A stretch of DNA of 64,000 nt from contig UCII01000018.1 of the NCBI GenBank assembly GCA_900472485.1, positions 1-64,000 of the forward strand. The letters are read 5' to 3'. This document shows, one piece after another, positions 16,725 to 24,942 of the stretch. The translations under genes were made by a program, and so were the position numbers. This stretch comes from Hyphomicrobiales bacterium. GTDB lineage: Bacteria > Pseudomonadota > Alphaproteobacteria > Rhizobiales > Rhizobiaceae. The notes below the pieces were generated by a model. It had not been told where the DNA came from and ran no database searches. It saw only the letters and a program-made list of their open reading frames with translations. Within the stretch, counting starts at the first letter, position 1; each line of letters begins with the position of its first letter.

Positions 16725-17396
16725 ATGCATCGTGCATTTCGCATCAAGCAGCCGGCATTCGCCGCGCTTGCGACTTCCGCATTCATATTTGCCGCAAGCT
16801 CTGCCTCGGCAGAGATGCAATTTTCAGCTTACGGCGGCATACAGGGCGCGACAGGCAGCAATGTGACCACGTCGGACGGCGCTGATTTCGACCCTAACTG
16901 GTCCGGCAAATCCTTCAAGATGCCGCCCTATTTCGGCTTCCGCGGCATCTGGTGGCTTGACGAGTTCGACAAGCCGAACTGGGGCGTGTCGCTCGATTAT
17001 ACCCATGCGAAGGTCTATGGCGATCTCGGCAATACGCCCGGCTGGTCGCATTTCGAGTTCACAGACGGCCTGAACATGCTGACGCTGAACGCGCTCTATC
17101 GCTTCCAGGATCCTAGCCGCAACTGGACACCCTATGTCGGCCTCGGCGCTGGTATCAATGTGCCGCACGTCGAAGTCACACGCGCATCGGGTACGACTTT
17201 CGACTACCAGTTCGGCGGCGCTTCGCTGCAGGCGCAGGCGGGCGTCAGCTATCAATTCGCCAAGCACTGGTCGACCTTTGTCGAATACAAGGGCAACTAC
17301 AACTTCGTGAACAACGTCTCGATCGATAGCGGCGACACGCTGAAGACCAGGGTTTTCACCCACGCTCTCGACTTCGGCGTCTCGTTCAACTTCTGA
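16725..17396 (+). CDS. Outer-membrane beta-barrel, LpxQ (lipid A oxidase)-like
   Basis: 223 residues: signal peptide (AFAALATSAFIFAASSASA) then a small barrel with alternating amphipathic strands and a terminal FGVSFNF ending in Phe. Seen: FSAYGGIQGATGSNV, WSGKSFKMPPYFGFRGIWWL, NWGVSLDYTHAKVY, FEFTDGLNMLTLNALYRFQD and WTPYVGLGAGINVPHVEV. From memory this pattern and length fit rhizobial LpxQ, which oxidises the proximal glucosamine of lipid A to 2-aminogluconate in the outer membrane. A general porin-like or OmpW-like protein is the alternative. Sequence identity to LpxQ was not measured, so I give no symbol. Confidence 0.7.
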   Translation: MHRAFRIKQPAFAALATSAFIFAASSASAEMQFSAYGGIQGATGSNVTTSDGADFDPNWSGKSFKMPPYFGFRGIWWLDEFDKPNWGVSLDYTHAKVYGDLGNTPGWSHFEFTDGLNMLTLNALYRFQDPSRNWTPYVGLGAGINVPHVEVTRASGTTFDYQFGGASLQAQAGVSYQFAKHWSTFVEYKGNYNFVNNVSIDSGDTLKTRVFTHALDFGVSFNF

Positions 17397-17471
17397 CGTC
17401 CTTCAGGCTGAAGTCGCAATCGATCCCCCAAATCGGTTCAGGCTTGGGGGATCTTGTGCTATGTTTCAGCC

Positions 17472-17819
17472 ATGAGCTTTTTCTACTACCGATGTGACTG
17501 GATCCATCCGGAAAGCGAGGAGCCGGTCATGGTTTATTACGAGGTCGATGTCGCCGGCGATGTTCCGCGACTGATCGACGTGTTTGCCGATGGTCGCCGG
17601 CAATGCATGTCGATTGTCGATTTTACTCCAGTCGGACGTGAAATGCCGCGGATCGCCAGCCTCGTCGAAGGCTCGTTTTACGATGGTATTGCCGGCTTGG
17701 TAGACGGCATCTTCTTCGAAGAGGGCCAAGAGCGCATCAGCATGACACGCATTGCCGCCGATCGGTTCGAAGTCGAATGGCAGGCTCATCGCCTGCCCAC
17801 GCCGGACAAGTTGCATTAG
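17472..17819 (+). CDS. Small DUF6881-like protein
   Basis: 115 residues: FFYYRCDWIHPESEEPVMVYYEVD, then RLIDVFADGRRQCMSIVDF and a charged second half (GIFFEEGQERISMTRIAADRFEVEWQ). The W-I-H...EEPV-YYE-D...DVFADGR order is like DUF6881 proteins, which occur near toxin and immunity genes as well as alone. No signal peptide. ATG 17472 is used; an ATG at 17454 gives a longer form. It converges on glcF with a 48-base gap. Confidence 0.65.
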   Translation: MSFFYYRCDWIHPESEEPVMVYYEVDVAGDVPRLIDVFADGRRQCMSIVDFTPVGREMPRIASLVEGSFYDGIAGLVDGIFFEEGQERISMTRIAADRFEVEWQAHRLPTPDKLH

Positions 17820-17867
17820 TACGCAATTCCGGACGGAAAACCGCTCTGCACTTTTCCTGGAATTCCT

Positions 17868-19187
17868 CTAAGCAGCGGCCGGCTGCAGACCCTTCAGTTT
17901 CGCGGGCATTTCGCCGCCATAGGCCCAGTCCAGCAGCTCCACCGTATGCAGGATTGGGATAGCCGTTCCCGTGGCGATCTGCGTGATGCAGCCGATATTG
18001 CCCGTGGCGATGATATCGGCTTTCGTCGCTTCGATGTTCCTGACCTTGCGCGCCTTCAGCTCCGCCGAAATTTCCGGCTGCATGATGTTGTAGGTGCCGG
18101 CCGAGCCGCAACACAGATGCCCTTCCGCGGGGTCGCGCACCGTGAAGCCGGCCGCTTTCAAAAGCAGCTTCGGCGCCATGGTGATCTTCTGCCCATGCTG
18201 CATGGAGCAGGCGGAATGATAGGCGACCGTGATGCCGCGCGGCATATGCGAGGGAAGATCGAGACTTACGAGATATTCGGTGACGTCCTTGGCAAGCGCT
18301 GACACCATGGCCGCCTTGTCGGCATAGGCCGGATCGAGGCGCAGCATATGGCCGTAATCCTTGATCGTCGTGCCGCAGCCCGACGCGGTGATGATGATGG
18401 CGTCCAGCCCTCCGGCCTCGATCTCGCGCAGCCACACATCGACATTGGCGCGGGCGGCGGCAAGCGCCTGTTCCTCGCGCCCCATATGATGAACCAGCGA
18501 GCCGCAGCAGACCTCCCCTTCCGGTACGACAACCTCGACACCGAGGCGCGTCAGCAAGCGGATAGTGGCTGCGTTGATTTCGGGATCGAGCACCGGCTGA
18601 GCGCAGCCCGTCAGGATCGCCACACGACCGCGCCGCTCCGCCTGCGGTGCGTGCAGCATCGGCTTTGCAAAAGGCGACGGCGCGGGAATGCTGCGCGGCG
18701 CAAGATCGAGCATGGCGGCGAAAGCCTTCAGAGCCGGAATACGCTTCAACAGCCCCTTGAACGGCCGCCCAAAGTTCGCAAGCCGCAGGGCCAGCCGGAA
18801 ACGGCCAGGATAGGGCAGCACGGCGGCGAGCATATCGCGGGTCAGCCGATCCATCAGCGGGCGTTTGTATGTGTTTTCGACATGGACACGCGCATGGTCG
18901 ATCAGGTGCATGTAATCGACGCCCGAAGGACAGGTTGTGGTGCAGGCGAGGCAGGAAAGGCAACGGTCGACATGCGTCACCACTTCGGCATCGGCGGGCC
19001 GGCCGTTTTCCAGCATATCCTTGATGAGATAGATGCGGCCGCGCGGACTGTCGAGCTCGTTGCCGAGCGTCACATAGGTCGGACAGGTGGCGGTGCAGAA
19101 ACCGCAATGCACGCATTTGCGCAAGATTGCCTCGGATTCGGCCACATGCGGATCGGCGAGCTGTTCGGGCGTGAAATTGGTTTGCAT
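17868..19187 (-). CDS. glcF: Glycolate oxidase iron-sulfur subunit
   Basis: 439 residues. Two 4Fe-4S ferredoxin motifs near the N-terminus (CVHCGFCTATCPTY and CLSCLACTTTCPSGV) and two CCG domains (VAILTGCAQPVLDPEIN ... GEVCCGSLVHH, and HLCCGSAGTYNIMQPE). It passes electrons from the flavin subunits of glycolate oxidase to the membrane quinone pool during glyoxylate formation. It is the last gene of glcD-glcE-glcF on this strand, separated from glcE by a 215-base gap that contains a palindromic repeat. Confidence 0.95.
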   Translation of the reverse strand: MQTNFTPEQLADPHVAESEAILRKCVHCGFCTATCPTYVTLGNELDSPRGRIYLIKDMLENGRPADAEVVTHVDRCLSCLACTTTCPSGVDYMHLIDHARVHVENTYKRPLMDRLTRDMLAAVLPYPGRFRLALRLANFGRPFKGLLKRIPALKAFAAMLDLAPRSIPAPSPFAKPMLHAPQAERRGRVAILTGCAQPVLDPEINAATIRLLTRLGVEVVVPEGEVCCGSLVHHMGREEQALAAARANVDVWLREIEAGGLDAIIITASGCGTTIKDYGHMLRLDPAYADKAAMVSALAKDVTEYLVSLDLPSHMPRGITVAYHSACSMQHGQKITMAPKLLLKAAGFTVRDPAEGHLCCGSAGTYNIMQPEISAELKARKVRNIEATKADIIATGNIGCITQIATGTAIPILHTVELLDWAYGGEMPAKLKGLQPAAA

Positions 19188-19217
19188 TTACACGTGTCCC
19201 CGTTCGAGCAAGGTTCC

Positions 19218-19377
19218 GCCCCTCATCCGGCCTATCGGCCACCTTCTCCCCGTTTTAACGGGGAGAAGGGGATAGACGCAGCCTCCGTCGTCCCTCAGCT
19301 TAGTTACATCCGATGCTGCCGAGTAAAAGACGTCGTCCCCTCTCCCCGCCCGCGGGGAGAGGGTTAGGGTGAGGGGC
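19218..19377. repeat. Composite palindromic intergenic repeat between glcE and glcF
   Basis: About 160 bases built of two hairpins: CTTCTCCCCGTTTTAACGGGGAGAAG on the left and CTCTCCCCGCCCGCGGGGAGAG on the right, framed by GCCCCTCA and its complement TGAGGGGC. The same framing and core occur at 53745-53886, so this is a dispersed repeat family. It lies inside the glc operon, where it may stabilise or attenuate the mRNA. Confidence 0.85.
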
Positions 19378-19402
19378 AATCGTAGATAAGACTCCATCCG
19401 CA

Positions 19403-20602
19403 TCATCCCATCTTCCCCGGATTGAAAATCCCGGCCGGATCGAATTTTTCCTTCACGCGCGCCGAAAGCAGCGCCACCGCTTCGGATTGCGGCTGGAAGG
19501 CCGGTGTCGTCGCACGGTGGGCTGGGGTGGCGCGCATCAATGTCGCATGCCCGCCACCAAGCGCGTGAATGTAGCGCCTAAGCATCTCACCTTCCGGCGC
19601 CGCTTCCATTCGCATCCAGACGAGCCCGCCCTGCCAATCGTAATAGGCATCGACACCTTCCTCCAGGCGAAGAGCCGCAACGAGCTGATGGCCGGTGCCG
19701 GGGGCGACCGAGACGCGCCAGACCGGACGCGAAGTGCCATCGGCATAGGGCTTCACATTGCGGATCTCACGCCAGAGCCTGCGGCTGTCATCCCTCTCAA
19801 GACGTTTCACCGACCCGAGCCGGCTCATGGCGGCGGCAAGCTTTTGGCCGCGGACCGAGACAGAGCCCGGAAGACCCTCAATGCGCAGCACCGTCGCCTC
19901 GCCTTGCGGCAGCTTGCCGTCGAGAAAGGACCAGGCGACCGTTAGCGGTAGATGGGCGGCGCCCGATACTTCGAGCGGCAGGGCCATGGCGGCGGCCATC
20001 GCATTGGCAGCTTCGGCATCGTTGAGACCGGAGAGGACAATCGTCTCCTCGGTCTTCGGCTTCGGCGGCACACGGAACGTTACTTCGGTCAGAAGGCCGA
20101 GCGTACCGTGTGAGCCGGCCATCAGCTTGACCAGATCGAGACCGGTGACATTCTTCATCACCCTCCCCCCGGCCTTGACGATCTCGCCCTTGCCATTGAC
20201 GAAACGGACGCCGAGCAGGCTATCGCGCGCCGCACCACTGACGAAACGGCGCGGGCCGGAGACATTGGCTGCGAAAATGCCGCCGATCGTCGGCTCACCT
20301 TCGGTTGCCATCAGCGGCCTATGATCCATCGGCTCGAAGGCCATTATCTGACCAGCCTCGGCAAGAGCCGCCTCGATCTCCGCAGCCGGCGTGCCGGTGC
20401 GGGCCGTCATCACCATCTCACCCGGATTGTAGGCGACGATGCCGGTCAGGCCACGTGACGAGAGCACCGCTTCCGACGCGACCGCATTGCCAAAGCCGGA
20501 TCGCGTGTTGCCGCCGACGATCGCCAGAGCTGCGCCGCGTGCCGTATGATCGCCGATGATGGAGGCGGCTTCCTCCTCGGTTCTCGGATGAAACTCGGTC
20601 AT
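19403..20602 (-). CDS. glcE: Glycolate oxidase FAD-binding subunit
   Basis: 399 residues. The FAD-binding_4 fold shows ALAIVGGNTRSGFGNAV, GEMVMTARTGTPAAEIEAAL, PTIGGIFAANVSGPRRFVSGAARD and GRVMKNVTGLDLVKLMAGSHGTLGLLTEVTF. It lacks the oxidase C-terminal histidine motif of GlcD, as usual for GlcE. It forms the catalytic complex with GlcD and GlcF. ATG 20602 overlaps the glcD stop as ATGA; the frame's extension to 20767 is inside glcD. Confidence 0.94.
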   Translation of the reverse strand: MTEFHPRTEEEAASIIGDHTARGAALAIVGGNTRSGFGNAVASEAVLSSRGLTGIVAYNPGEMVMTARTGTPAAEIEAALAEAGQIMAFEPMDHRPLMATEGEPTIGGIFAANVSGPRRFVSGAARDSLLGVRFVNGKGEIVKAGGRVMKNVTGLDLVKLMAGSHGTLGLLTEVTFRVPPKPKTEETIVLSGLNDAEAANAMAAAMALPLEVSGAAHLPLTVAWSFLDGKLPQGEATVLRIEGLPGSVSVRGQKLAAAMSRLGSVKRLERDDSRRLWREIRNVKPYADGTSRPVWRVSVAPGTGHQLVAALRLEEGVDAYYDWQGGLVWMRMEAAPEGEMLRRYIHALGGGHATLMRATPAHRATTPAFQPQSEAVALLSARVKEKFDPAGIFNPGKMG

Positions 20603-22038
20603 GCGGCGTTGCGTCCGTCGAGCGGGAAGACTTTGGACGGATTGAGGATCCAGCCGGGATCGAAGGCCGCGCGCACCGACATCATCTGGGCGAGATCGAC
20701 ATCGGCATATTGGTGGCGCATCAGGTCGCGTTTTTCGATGCCGACGCCATGCTCGCCGGTGAGACAACCGCCGGCATCGACGCAGAGGCGCAGGATATCG
20801 TTGCCGGCTGCTTCCGCCTTGGCTGCCTCGTCAGGGTCATTGGCATTGAAGAGGATCAGTGGATGCATGTTGCCATCGCCGGCATGGAAGACATTGGCGA
20901 CACGCAGACCGTAACCGTCGACGATCTCGCCTGTCTTCATCAGCACATAAGAGAGCTGACTAAGCGGCACAGTGCCGTCCATGCAGATGTAATCGGCAAT
21001 GCGGCCCGTCGCACCGAAGGCCGACTTCCGGCCTTTCCAGATCAAGGCCGCTTCCGTTGCCGATTGGCATTCGCGCACCGTCTTGACCTTGTGAGTGCGG
21101 GCGATGGCAACGATACTGGCAAGCATATCGTCCATTTCCGCCTCGGAGCCTTCGACTTCGATGATCAGCAGAGCCTCGACATCAAGGGGGTAACCGGCCT
21201 TGGCGAAGGCTTCGCAGATCTCGATTGCCGGCTTGTCCATGAATTCGATCGCAACAGGCACGATGCCGGCAGCGACGACATCGGCGACGCAGGCGCCCGC
21301 CTCCTCGGAATTGTCGAAACCGAAGAGCACCGGCCGGGCGCCTTCCGGCTTGGCGATGAGCCGCACCGTTGCCTCGGTGACGATGCCGAGCTGGCCTTCC
21401 GAGCCGCAGACGAGGCCAAGCAGATCGTAGCCCGCCGCATCCAACGCCTTGCCGCCAAGATCGATGACGGTGCCGTCGGTCAGCACCAGCTTGACGCCGA
21501 GGAGATTGTTGGTCGTGACGCCGTATTTCAGACAGTGGGCGCCGCCGGAATTCATGCCGATATTGCCGCCGATGGTGCAGGCAAGCTGCGAACTCGGGTC
21601 GGGCGCATAGAAGAAGCCATCGGCCGAGACGCTTTCGGAAACGTGGAGGTTCGTCACCCCCGCCTGCACGGTCGCGGTGCGGTTTGCATAATCGATATCG
21701 AGGATGCGGTTCATCTTGGAGAGGCCGAGGACGACGGCATCCTCCTGCGGTATCGCGCCGCCGGACAGCGACGTGCCGGCGCCGCGCGGCACGACGGGGA
21801 TGCCGTAGCGATGGCAATATTTCATGACGGCCGCGACTTCCGCCGTCGAGCGCGGCAGGGCGACGGCAAGCGGCAGGCGGCGATAGGACACGAAGGCGTC
21901 GGTTTCGAAGGGCACGAGCTCGCGCTGCTCATGGATCAAACATTCGGGAGCCAGGAGATCGGCGAGATCGGCAACGATCGCGCTCCGGCGCGCCAGAACA
22001 TCCGCACGCGGCTCCAGAAATGAAATGGCCTCGGCCAT
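20599..22038 (-). CDS. glcD: Glycolate oxidase catalytic subunit
   Basis: 479 residues. FAD-binding_4 domain with VVPRGAGTSLSGGAIPQEDAVVLGL, QLACTIGGNIGMNSGGAHCLKYG and GSEGQLGIVTEATVRL; FAD-oxidase C-terminal domain with VFHAGDGNMHPLILF and GGCLTGEHGVGIEKRDLM. Oxidises glycolate (or D-lactate) to glyoxylate. Start ATG 22038 has a strong AGGAGGA behind it. First gene of glcDEF; the divergent LysR gene 120 bases away is a plausible regulator, replacing the GntR-type GlcC of E. coli. Confidence 0.96.
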   Translation of the reverse strand: MAEAISFLEPRADVLARRSAIVADLADLLAPECLIHEQRELVPFETDAFVSYRRLPLAVALPRSTAEVAAVMKYCHRYGIPVVPRGAGTSLSGGAIPQEDAVVLGLSKMNRILDIDYANRTATVQAGVTNLHVSESVSADGFFYAPDPSSQLACTIGGNIGMNSGGAHCLKYGVTTNNLLGVKLVLTDGTVIDLGGKALDAAGYDLLGLVCGSEGQLGIVTEATVRLIAKPEGARPVLFGFDNSEEAGACVADVVAAGIVPVAIEFMDKPAIEICEAFAKAGYPLDVEALLIIEVEGSEAEMDDMLASIVAIARTHKVKTVRECQSATEAALIWKGRKSAFGATGRIADYICMDGTVPLSQLSYVLMKTGEIVDGYGLRVANVFHAGDGNMHPLILFNANDPDEAAKAEAAGNDILRLCVDAGGCLTGEHGVGIEKRDLMRHQYADVDLAQMMSVRAAFDPGWILNPSKVFPLDGRNAA

Positions 22039-22158
22039 GCCGTCCTCCTCCTGCATTCCCTTACGGATACAGCTCCCTTTAGCGCATCACAGGCTTAGCG
22101 CTTTCCCAAGTTTGGAGCAAATGATAAGCACTTATTCCAAAACAGGAAATAATTCTGC

Positions 22159-23055
22159 ATGACCAATTTAGGAGATCTCGAAATCTTCGCCAGCGTCGTT
22201 GCAACCGGCAGCATGTCGCTGACGGGCCGTGCTCTCGGTTTTTCGCCCGCCGTCATTTCGAAGCGCATCAAGCGCCTGGAAGACAGGCTCGGCACACGGC
22301 TCCTGCAGCGCACGACGCGGCAGATTTCGCTGACGGAAGCGGGCCAGGGCTTCTACGACCGCGTGCTTGCCATTCTCGCCGGGCTGGAAGAGGCGGAAGC
22401 CTATATTGCCGGCCGCTCCTCGCAGATGCACGGCACGCTGAAAATCTCGGCCCCAACCTCCTTCGGCCGCCTGCACATCGCGCCGCATCTGAAATCCTTC
22501 ATGCAGGCCCATCCCGAACTGGCACTCAACCTCGTGCTTAGCGACGAGTTCGTCGATATCGTCGGCGGCGGCTTCGATCTTGCCATCCGCATTGCCGAAT
22601 TGACGGATTCCAGTCTCGTCGCGCGCAGGCTCGCGCCGGTGCGCCGCGTGCTCTGTGCCTCCCCTGCCTATATCGATGCTCATGGCATGCCCGAGGATAT
22701 CGACGATCTGCGCCGACATATCTGCCTGCCCGCGCACAATCTCGACCCGTGGCGGCTGGAGGGGCCGAAAGGCAGCCTGATCTTTCGGCCCGAGGGCAGG
22801 CTCATTACCAATTCCAGTGAAGTCGTGCGCGAAGCCGTCATTGCCGGCCTCGGCATTGCGCTGCGCTCGACCTGGGATATCGGGCCGGAACTGCGCGACG
22901 GCCGCCTCGTGCAGGTGCTGCCGGCCTATGAAGGCTCGCACAACGTCACGCTGTCGGCTGTTTACCCCAGCCGGCAATTCCTGCCGGCAAAAGTGCGCGT
23001 CTTCATCGATTTTCTCGCGGAACTTTATGGCCCCCTTCCCTATTGGGAGCGATGA
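22159..23055 (+). CDS. LysR-family regulator, divergent from glcDEF
   Basis: 298 residues. Winged helix: LGDLEIFASVVATGSMSLTG, GFSPAVISKRIKRLEDRLGTRLLQRTTR. Effector domain: GTLKISAPTSFGRLHIAPHLKSF, GGFDLAIRIAELTDSSLVARRL and IAGLGIALRSTWDIG. Divergent orientation and the 120-base gap to glcD suggest it controls glycolate oxidation; the ligand is unknown. Start ATG 22159 has AGGAA upstream. A macrodomain gene follows after 30 bases and may be cotranscribed. Confidence 0.93.
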   Translation: MTNLGDLEIFASVVATGSMSLTGRALGFSPAVISKRIKRLEDRLGTRLLQRTTRQISLTEAGQGFYDRVLAILAGLEEAEAYIAGRSSQMHGTLKISAPTSFGRLHIAPHLKSFMQAHPELALNLVLSDEFVDIVGGGFDLAIRIAELTDSSLVARRLAPVRRVLCASPAYIDAHGMPEDIDDLRRHICLPAHNLDPWRLEGPKGSLIFRPEGRLITNSSEVVREAVIAGLGIALRSTWDIGPELRDGRLVQVLPAYEGSHNVTLSAVYPSRQFLPAKVRVFIDFLAELYGPLPYWER

Positions 23056-23084
23056 GAACCCTTTCTGGGATCGAGGAGATCATC

Positions 23085-23648
23085 ATGTCCGCGCCTGAGA
23101 TCATTCGTTCCGGTATCGCCTCCACCGCGAAGACGCGCTTCACCGTGGCTCTCGGCGATATTACCAAGCTTCCGGTCGATGCCATCGTCAATGCAGCCAA
23201 CAGCAGCCTGCTCGGCGGCGGGGGCGTCGATGGCGCGATCCATCGTGCTGCCGGACCGGATCTCCTCGCCGAATGCCGGAGCCTGAACGGCTGTAGAACC
23301 GGTCAAGCGAAGATCACCATGGGATACCGCCTGCCGGCACGGCATGTGATCCACACCGTCGGCCCTGTCTGGAACGGTGGCGATCGTGACGAGGAAGAAC
23401 TGCTCGCCAGCTGTTATCGCAACAGCCTCGGCCTTGCCCGGGAACGCGGGCTCAAAACCATTGCCTTCCCGGCAATCTCCACCGGCGTTTATCGCTTTCC
23501 CGCTGAGCCGGCGGCGGAGATTGCGATCCGCACCACCCTTGCCGAAAGCAAGGATGGCGCTTTCGATGAGATCATCTTCTGCTGCTTCGGCGACGAGATG
23601 GCGGCACTTTACGACCGATTGCTGCCGCAGCCGCTGTCCGGAGCCTGA
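23085..23648 (+). CDS. Macrodomain protein, YmdB-like O-acetyl-ADP-ribose deacetylase
   Basis: 187 residues, a single macrodomain: RFTVALGDITKLPVDAIVNAANSSLLGGGGVDGAIHRAAG with the diagnostic NAANSSLLGGGGVDGAIH loop, then RLPARHVIHTVGPVW and FPAISTGVYRFPAEPAAEIA. The pattern matches YmdB/MacroD-type hydrolases, which remove acetyl from O-acetyl-ADP-ribose or ADP-ribose from proteins. Start ATG 23085 has GAGGAGA upstream. It follows the LysR gene by 30 bases. E. coli YmdB also modulates RNase III; nothing here shows that. Confidence 0.93.
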   Translation: MSAPEIIRSGIASTAKTRFTVALGDITKLPVDAIVNAANSSLLGGGGVDGAIHRAAGPDLLAECRSLNGCRTGQAKITMGYRLPARHVIHTVGPVWNGGDRDEEELLASCYRNSLGLARERGLKTIAFPAISTGVYRFPAEPAAEIAIRTTLAESKDGAFDEIIFCCFGDEMAALYDRLLPQPLSGA

Positions 23649-23651
23649 TGC

Positions 23652-24815
23652 CTATCGCGCGAGATCGAGATAGGCGGAGGCGACCAGGGCATCGATGTCA
23701 GTGGGAACAGGGATGACGCAGGCTTCCTTGCCGAGACCGCCCTTAGCGACCCGCTCCAGGCATCGCGCCTGCAGAGCGAAGCCGAGATCCATGGATTCGA
23801 CAGTATTCCCCAGCGGACGCGGGCCGGCCAGATTGGCCATATGACCGCCGCCCAGAATGTGGAAGGCTCGGCCATCGCGCATGTGGACGGACTTGATCTG
23901 CTCAGCTTCGTAGCGATCGACGCCGACGACATCGGGACTGTCGCGGAAGCCTTCGACATCGATCTCATGCGGAAAGTGGCCGCCATTCATCAGGATCGCG
24001 CCATCCTTGATCGAGGGCAGATCGGCAACCGTGATGATGTTCGGATAGCCCGTCACAGTGATCAACACATCGGCAGAGCGGATCGCTAATTCACGCAGCG
24101 GCGTTGTGAAGCCATCGAGATGAGCTTCGAGTGTGATCACCGGATCGATATCGACGACGCTAACGGCGGCGAATGCGTTGCGGAAGCACGCCGCCGTGCC
24201 CTTGCCACAAGCGCCGTAGCCGAAGACGGTCACATGTTTGCCATTGGTGGAACGGTTGGTGAAGCGCAGATAGCTCTCGAACAGACTTTGCCCGACGGCA
24301 TGCCGGTTTTCGGCGAACTGCTTGATCGGGCTGTCGTTGATGACGAGGATCGGCATGTTGAGCTTGTCGCGCATCGGCATCAGCCGAGTGCGGCCGGATG
24401 TGGTTTCCTCCGTGCCGCCGAGCAGGTTGGCATAGGGCCTGTCGGCCGCGCGAGCGAAGAGATCGCCGCCATTGTCGAGCAGCAGGTCCGGCTTTTCCGC
24501 CAGGATCGCATCGAGGCTTGCACCATGCTCCTCTGCGTCGCGGGTCTGCGTCGCAAAGACCTTGATGCCCTGAGCGCGCAGATAGTCCACCGTTTCCGGC
24601 TGGGTGCTGTTGAGATTGCCGGTGCAGACGAGATCGGCGCCGCCAGCACGCAGCGTCATCAGCAGCGCAACCGTCTTCGGCTCGAGGTGAATGCCGGTGC
24701 CGATGGTGAGGCCGGCAAAGGGTTTTGTGTTACGAAATTCCGCTGCCGTAGCGGCCAGCAGACGGCAACTGCGCGCCACCCAGTCGACACGCGAAAGAGA
24801 AGAAGACTGATCCAT
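23652..24815 (-). CDS. Adenosylhomocysteinase-like NAD-binding protein, non-canonical
   Basis: 387 residues, about 80 shorter than the AhcY of alphaproteobacteria. Recognisable SAHH features: GGADLVCTGNLNSTQPETVDYLRAQGI, EETTSGRTRL, NDSPIKQFAENRHAVGQSLF and the NAD loop VFGYGACGKGTAA (residues 197-209) with an acidic IDP after it. Differences: the C-terminal region reads HILGGGHMANLAGPRPLGN where true AhcY has the conserved GHPS...N..LA stretch, and there is no C-terminal KPxxYRY tail. So it likely acts on a related thioether or nucleoside, not as the housekeeping enzyme. ATG 24815 has AGGAG. The LysR gene precedes it on the same strand by 127 bases. Confidence 0.8.
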   Translation of the reverse strand: MDQSSSLSRVDWVARSCRLLAATAAEFRNTKPFAGLTIGTGIHLEPKTVALLMTLRAGGADLVCTGNLNSTQPETVDYLRAQGIKVFATQTRDAEEHGASLDAILAEKPDLLLDNGGDLFARAADRPYANLLGGTEETTSGRTRLMPMRDKLNMPILVINDSPIKQFAENRHAVGQSLFESYLRFTNRSTNGKHVTVFGYGACGKGTAACFRNAFAAVSVVDIDPVITLEAHLDGFTTPLRELAIRSADVLITVTGYPNIITVADLPSIKDGAILMNGGHFPHEIDVEGFRDSPDVVGVDRYEAEQIKSVHMRDGRAFHILGGGHMANLAGPRPLGNTVESMDLGFALQARCLERVAKGGLGKEACVIPVPTDIDALVASAYLDLAR

Positions 24816-24875
24816 GACACGCTCCTGCCGGCTGGTTCGATGCCGCGATCTGGCATGATCGCAAAGGAGGTGTCG

Positions 24876-24935
24876 ATGGACATTGCAATGCGCTGCATGG
24901 CAGAGAATCTGCCATGTCGATGCGCTTCGTTTTGA
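24876..24935 (+). CDS. Possible 19-residue peptide with a perfect ribosome binding site
   Basis: On the plus strand AAAGGAGGT stands just before ATG 24876, followed by a short open frame ending in TGA at 24933-24935 (MDIAMRCMAENLPCRCASF). It lies between two minus-strand genes and overlaps the palindrome at 24896. It may be a leader or antisense peptide, or chance. I cannot support a function. Confidence 0.25.
   Translation: MDIAMRCMAENLPCRCASF
24896..24916. promoter_or_regulatory. Palindrome between LysR gene and adenosylhomocysteinase-like gene
   Basis: CATGGCAGA-GAA-TCTGCCATG is a perfect 9-base inverted repeat in the 127-base gap, with a second one (GCGATC...GATCGC, 24845-24862) nearer the downstream start. 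Either could bind the LysR protein or end its transcript; there is no T-run on either side, which favours an operator. Confidence 0.5.
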
Positions 24936-24942
24936 TGTTTTG

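Noticed and set aside
20710..22023. 437-codon plus-strand frame opposite glcD
   Set aside because: Lies wholly antisense to a clear glcD with intact FAD motifs; codon structure of high-GC genes keeps such frames open.
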